From Brachionus rotundiformis (lineage: Eukaryota; Rotifera; Eurotatoria; Ploima; Brachionidae): a DNA stretch of 64,000 nt. Positions 59,837 to 64,000 of the stretch are shown here, piece after piece. The notes under the pieces are model-generated. The model made no database searches, was not told the DNA's origin, and saw only the letters and a program-made list of their open reading frames with translations. How positions within the stretch are numbered: position 1 is the stretch's first letter; each line of letters begins with the position of its first letter. The position numbers were made by a program, and so were the translations under genes. The stretch spans positions 4,633,975-4,697,974 of the forward strand of contig JAESIW010000180.1 in NCBI GenBank assembly GCA_016802295.1, read 5' to 3'.

Positions 59837-60117
59837 ATCAAGCTTAATTTTAAAACCTTTTGGTGGGTTTTCTGATGCATTTGATATCTCACCAAGGTTA
59901 AAAGTTAAACCTTATTTCTTCAGAATATCAATATCAGAACAAATTTCAAAAGTGTTATCCATCTGAAATGAGTATTCCTTTCTGGAAAAATTTTAATGAT
60001 TTTTAACATTTATTCTTATTCTAGTATACCTGTCATTAGCTATACTTAAATCAATCGAGGTTTTTTCATCAGTGCACACTGCAATCAAAGGAAGTTCAAT
60101 TTTGGATTTTTTATCGA
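59837..60117 (-). pseudogene. TFDP: Fragment of a TFDP (DP) transcription factor gene
   Basis: DP proteins pair with E2F to control cell-cycle genes. Two minus-strand blocks separated by a 48-nt intron (59982-60029) give KIELPLIAVCTDEKTSIDLS, IANDR and then KEYSFQMDNTFEICSDIDIL. These correspond to the DP dimerisation/marked-box segment (human LPFIIVNTSKKTVIDCSISN followed by [20 protein letters not shown]). A TAA at 59912-59914 replaces the residue after the two lysines, and the family resemblance continues weakly beyond it to a donor-like GTAAG near 59836. Upstream there is neither an acceptor nor an open frame, and no DP DNA-binding domain occurs in the window. The retained intron argues for a duplicated genomic fragment rather than a processed copy. 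The nearby LINE may have broken it. Confidence 0.75.
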
Positions 60118-60329
60118 TTTAAATAAAAGATTTATTTTAATTTTAAAACTAAAAAATTAAAAAATAAATTGTATAATAAAGATTAATTTTTCTTGGCAAA
60201 ATAAAAAAGATTAGAATTTTTTTTCGTGCATTAGAAGTTAAAAGATAAAAACTAAAGTTTTCAGGTTTAAAATTTTTATTTGTTTTAGCACTAAAATTTT
60301 TCTTTTATGAACGAATGGCTTATTTAAAT

Positions 60330-63300
60330 TTAATGTCGATCTCTATAGCCAGTAAATCGAAATACATAATGCATACATGGATTATAATTTCCATATCCCT
60401 TACGATTGTTTTTATATGACGTTCTATAACAATGTACAACAAGTTTGCCTAGATTTTCTTGTTCAATTTTTTTAAACTCATCTTTTCCTACAATATTTTC
60501 CAATATATCAATATCAACATCTTGCAATGGTTGCCAACAAAATTTAGCCATTTCATTGTTATATAGAAAAGTGTTTCCAACATGGTTGGTTAACAAAGCA
60601 ACTAACTTTTCTCTATTTAATGCATTTTTAATATTATGATTTATGTCAGATGTAATAAGCAAATTTTTGATTAGTTCAGTGAAAACTTGGTTACAGCGTT
60701 TTGGACAATATTTTCTCAACAAACCAGCAAAACCTTCGAGAGTCTTTGCATTTAACATTGCATAAGTAATTGTTCGGATTGTCTCTGGTGTAAAATTAAC
60801 TATGTGACTAAATTGTCACGATTGCCTTTAAAAAAATATAAAAAATGTATAAAACATATTTAAATTAATTAAGAAAGGTTGTTTAAGATATGATCATTTT
60901 ATTTTTTTTACCTTGTTCGCAAAATTTTAAGTAAAAAAATATATAAATCAATTTTTACATATCTATAAAATAAATTTATTGGATTAAAAATAACAAATCA
61001 TCGATGTTAATATTAAAGTAAATTAATAAAAGTTTTATTAATTTTATTTGTTTTAATTGCTTAAAAAAATGCATTTTAAAGGGGCACATATAAAATTTTT
61101 TTTTCAAAACCAAATATTATCGATAGATAGAAATAATATGATTGAGACTTTGTAATATAAATATTACAAAAAATAATTCCTTTGTATATTTTAAAATTAT
61201 CTCAATTTTTATCGATCAGAATCAAATATCTAAATTTTTATCCTTTTTAGAGGTAATTGGACTGAAAAATCTTAGTAAAATGCATATTTTTAATGTTTTG
61301 TTAAAAATTCGTTTAATTAAAGTATTTTTTATTAATTTTTTTGTGTGTTGTTTTTTCTAACAAAATTGTTCTCCAAAATTTTATCAAGTATAAAAAAAAA
61401 CTCAGTTTAAAATACAAGAGTTTGTTTTTATTTTAATTTGAACTGATTTAATCTATAATAACAATTAACATACCTTGAAGTTTTTCATCAATTGATGATA
61501 AAATATTTGCTTTAGTTACAATTTGTGGTACACCACGCTCATAAAACAAAACAAATAAAAGCTCTTTTCGCAAGTCATCATAATCAAGATGATTTTCAAC
61601 ATAGAATTCATCGAATTCAGCATACTTGAGCATATCTTTAATCACCATTGGAACCGATAAATTTAAATCTTTTAATAATTGTCTAATAAACTCAGCATTA
61701 ACTTGTTTTTTTATCTGTTTTCGATCTTTTCCTGTCACTGTCTCTGGTATCAATTCGATTGGTTTTGTCATTTCATCATGAAAAAAATCAATAAATGTTT
61801 TCTCAACAAAATCCGGATCGTGTTCGTTTTGCTTAAAAGATAATCCACTATTAACTGCTACAGTTTTAGCTCTTTCATTTTCATCACCATATAACAAAGT
61901 CTCAATCATATTATTTCTATCTATCGATAATCTACCTTGTAAAGAACGTCTAATATGTTCATAATAAACTGGTATTAAAACATTTTTTAAATCATTTTTC
62001 AAATAACCAATAATTAATGGAATGCTCAAATCATAAGTGCTAATCTGTCTGCCTTGAATACTGCTTACAAAATTTTCGTATGTATTTTCGCCATAAGCTG
62101 ATTTGAAACCAATCGATTCACTTATTATAAACTGACAAACTTTTTTCAATTCATCAATAATCTGCTTATTTCGGCTTGTCTCTTTTCGTAACATAATAAT
62201 ATCATAAAGTAGCTTAAGTAAACCAATTTCTTGTTCTTTATCATAACCATAAGAGTCCAGAGTATACAAATAACCAAGCCAAATACCCTCTAAAATTCGT
62301 ATCCGCTTCATATGCTCATAGTTAATGTAAAGAGGTAAAACTGCATTTATTTTCTCACGTGCTTGTCCAATTATACAAAATTGATCATTTATTTGATTAA
62401 ATTTGCCATAATTTTCTTCTTGTTGAGAATTTCTGGCCAAGTTCATAGCAGCTATAAAAGCATCGTATGTTATTAATGTGTTTGATACACTCAAAAGTTT
62501 TAAGCCTTTAGTTGGATGTGTAATGGCCTCTTCATTACGTTCAATTAAAATACCTAAACACATTACATTATCCGATGTTTTTCTCATCATTTGGTAAATA
62601 TCATCTTTTGAGTAAGTACAAACCCAATCGCCATGTTGCTCTTTAATTTCATTCCATCCTTGTTGATCAATACTAGCTTTGTAACCATCTAGAATACCAC
62701 TTATATCAGTTTTACGGAAATAATCAACATTTTTGTTTATGCGTAATTCTAGAATTTTACGCCTCTTAACATTTGCAAATGTTGCATCATGTCTAAGTGC
62801 GTTTAATTTCAATTGAACTTGTTCAGGCACTTGGCCCATTTTAATTTGAGTAAATAAGTTAGTGTACTCCATCATTCGTTCATCGATTTCTTTCTTAATT
62901 TGCTCAACTTCTAGTTTTTCATTAAAATTAGCACTACCGATTGGAACTATGGTATTCAAGTAGATACGAATTTTATTTACTGAGTCAGCATCATCAGGTG
63001 AAATTAGATTCAAAGCTCGTACAATATGAATAGGACGAGTATTTTCTAATTTTTCCAAAGTCATCTTAGTCTCATCCTCTGGTGATTTGAGTATAATTTC
63101 ATTTGTTATTGATTCATCTATTTTATTATCATCGATCAAAAATGCAACTGTTTCTTCATTGCTATTTGATGTATATGATTTACCATTTAAGACTAAAGTA
63201 AATTCTCTAGCTGACATGGCATATTCAAACATATCATTGAAATTGTTTTGAAGTTCAGCTGATTCAATTGAATAACGAAATAGACCTTCTTTATTACCAA

Positions 63301-63814
63301 ATGTTCTTACTTGTTCTAAAAAATCCTTTTTTACATTACCAAAACCAATGACATGAAATATAACAGTGATTGTTTTAGGCAGAAGGCTTAGGGTTAACTT
63401 TAGCTTTTGAATTGATTTTTTTAGTTTATCTTGTGAGTCTGTATCGTCACCATCAGTCATGAATATAAATGTTGTTGATTTTTGATTACTGACTAAATGA
63501 TTTTGAACAGCTGTGAATATTGAGCTAAAACTAGTACCACCACCAGCATTCAAATCGTTATTTTCAATCGATTTAATTGTTTTAGTCGTATCAGCACTTG
63601 TATTGTATGTAAATAACGAATAATCAATTTGAGTACGTTTGTAAATATCGCGTAATACTTGGCACACATTACGGATAGGGCTTCCACCCATTGACCCAGA
63701 AACATCAACACAACAAATTATATTACTAGAACTTGATCCCGCTTTTGGTACTTTTGCTTCAATATAATAAGAATCCCTACTAATATTGAACGTAGTTTTA
63801 AAAAAAGTAGCCAT
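60330..63814 (-). CDS. VWA-domain protein of unknown function, two exons
   Basis: The start is ATG at 63814, directly after a TTTTTCAG acceptor, so a 5' UTR intron lies upstream. Exon 63814-61474 joins exon 60799-60330 in phase (intron 674 nt) to give 936 aa. Residues about 28-215 are a von Willebrand factor A domain with an intact metal site: DVSGS at 37-41, a GGGTSF loop and MTDGDD. There is no signal peptide, so an intracellular role is likely. The middle (about 300-750) is alpha-helical and rich in charged residues, with no domain I recognise. The C-terminus (exon 2) has several Cys, His and aromatic residues (KYCPKRCNQVF, WQPLQDVDIDIL, NPCMHYVFRFTGY) and could be a metal-binding or novel module. 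The function is not assigned. Confidence 0.8.
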
Positions 63815-64000
63815 TTTTTTCTGAAAAATATGAAATAAAAATATTTGATTTTTTAGAATCCACAATATTTTAAACTAGTCCAATTAAATTAATAAATACA
63901 CTTTAGTCAAAGTCAATATTTAAGAATGTTAAATGTTCGAAAATTAATTTGAAATCTTAAAAATCACAAAAATAAGTAAAGATTTTCTAAGCCTAATTGT
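63815..64000. other. Upstream region of the VWA gene
   Basis: AT-rich sequence. The part next to the ATG is intron-like and ends in TTTTTCAG, so the first noncoding exon lies further to the right, possibly outside the window. Confidence 0.4.

Noticed and set aside
1..64000. CRISPR array, rRNA, prophage or bacterial contamination
   Set aside because: No regularly spaced repeats and no rRNA-like conserved blocks; the genes have spliceosomal introns and animal families throughout.

Overview
The window is very AT-rich animal nuclear DNA. Introns are short (mostly 48-90 nt, with TTTTAG- or TTTAAG-type acceptors), and the genes are clearly metazoan: vesicular glutamate transporter, octopamine-type GPCR, Toll-like receptor, INTS9 and KIN17. 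The octopamine-like receptor points to a protostome. The extreme AT bias and tiny introns would fit a monogonont rotifer such as Brachionus, but I infer this and cannot prove it from the window. Exon structures were built by hand from splice sites, reading phase and family similarity.

Layout. 1-3.6 kb: no recognisable gene. 3.6-5.6 kb: a six-exon VGLUT (+). 9.4-10.7 kb: a single-exon beta-octopamine-like GPCR (+). 11.3-12.7 kb: a decayed CR1/Jockey-type LINE (+). 13.5-14.2 kb: a three-exon secreted ML-domain (GM2-activator-like) gene (-). 14.2-21.8 kb: a gene desert. 21.8-31.1 kb: a compact housekeeping block made of KDSR and KIN17 (-, tandem), INTS9, RPUSD1-like and MPHOSPH6 (+, tandem), and SLC7A6OS/Iwr1 (-). 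31.9-32.4 kb: a LINE reverse-transcriptase relic (-). 34.0-35.5 kb: a five-exon aquaporin (+). 35.6-42.5 kb: a second desert. 42.6-45.7 kb: a single-exon Toll-like receptor (+). 46.3-50.5 kb: a cluster of transposon relics with visibly higher GC than its surroundings. 50.9-53.4 kb: a five-exon SLC35F3/F4-type transporter (-). 56.4-57.2 kb: a four-exon unrecognised gene (-). 58.1-60.1 kb: a small unrecognised plus-strand ORF, a 5'-truncated LINE (-) and a fragment of a TFDP (DP) transcription-factor gene carrying a stop. 60.3-63.8 kb: a two-exon VWA-domain protein (-).

Functional themes. VGLUT and the amine-type GPCR are neuronal signalling genes. INTS9, KIN17, MPHOSPH6, RPUSD1 and Iwr1 all act in RNA or RNA polymerase II biology and sit within about 8 kb, some separated by only 115-360 nt. 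The TLR, ML-domain protein and VWA protein stand alone. I found no CRISPR array, no convincing tRNA or rRNA and no bacterial-type operon. I see no unambiguous new system. The strongest leads are an aquaporin whose selectivity-filter residues look replaced, a TLR with a degenerate TIR domain, a TFDP relic, an unclassified coding relic at 49.5-50.5 kb, and a VWA protein with an unknown C-terminal part.
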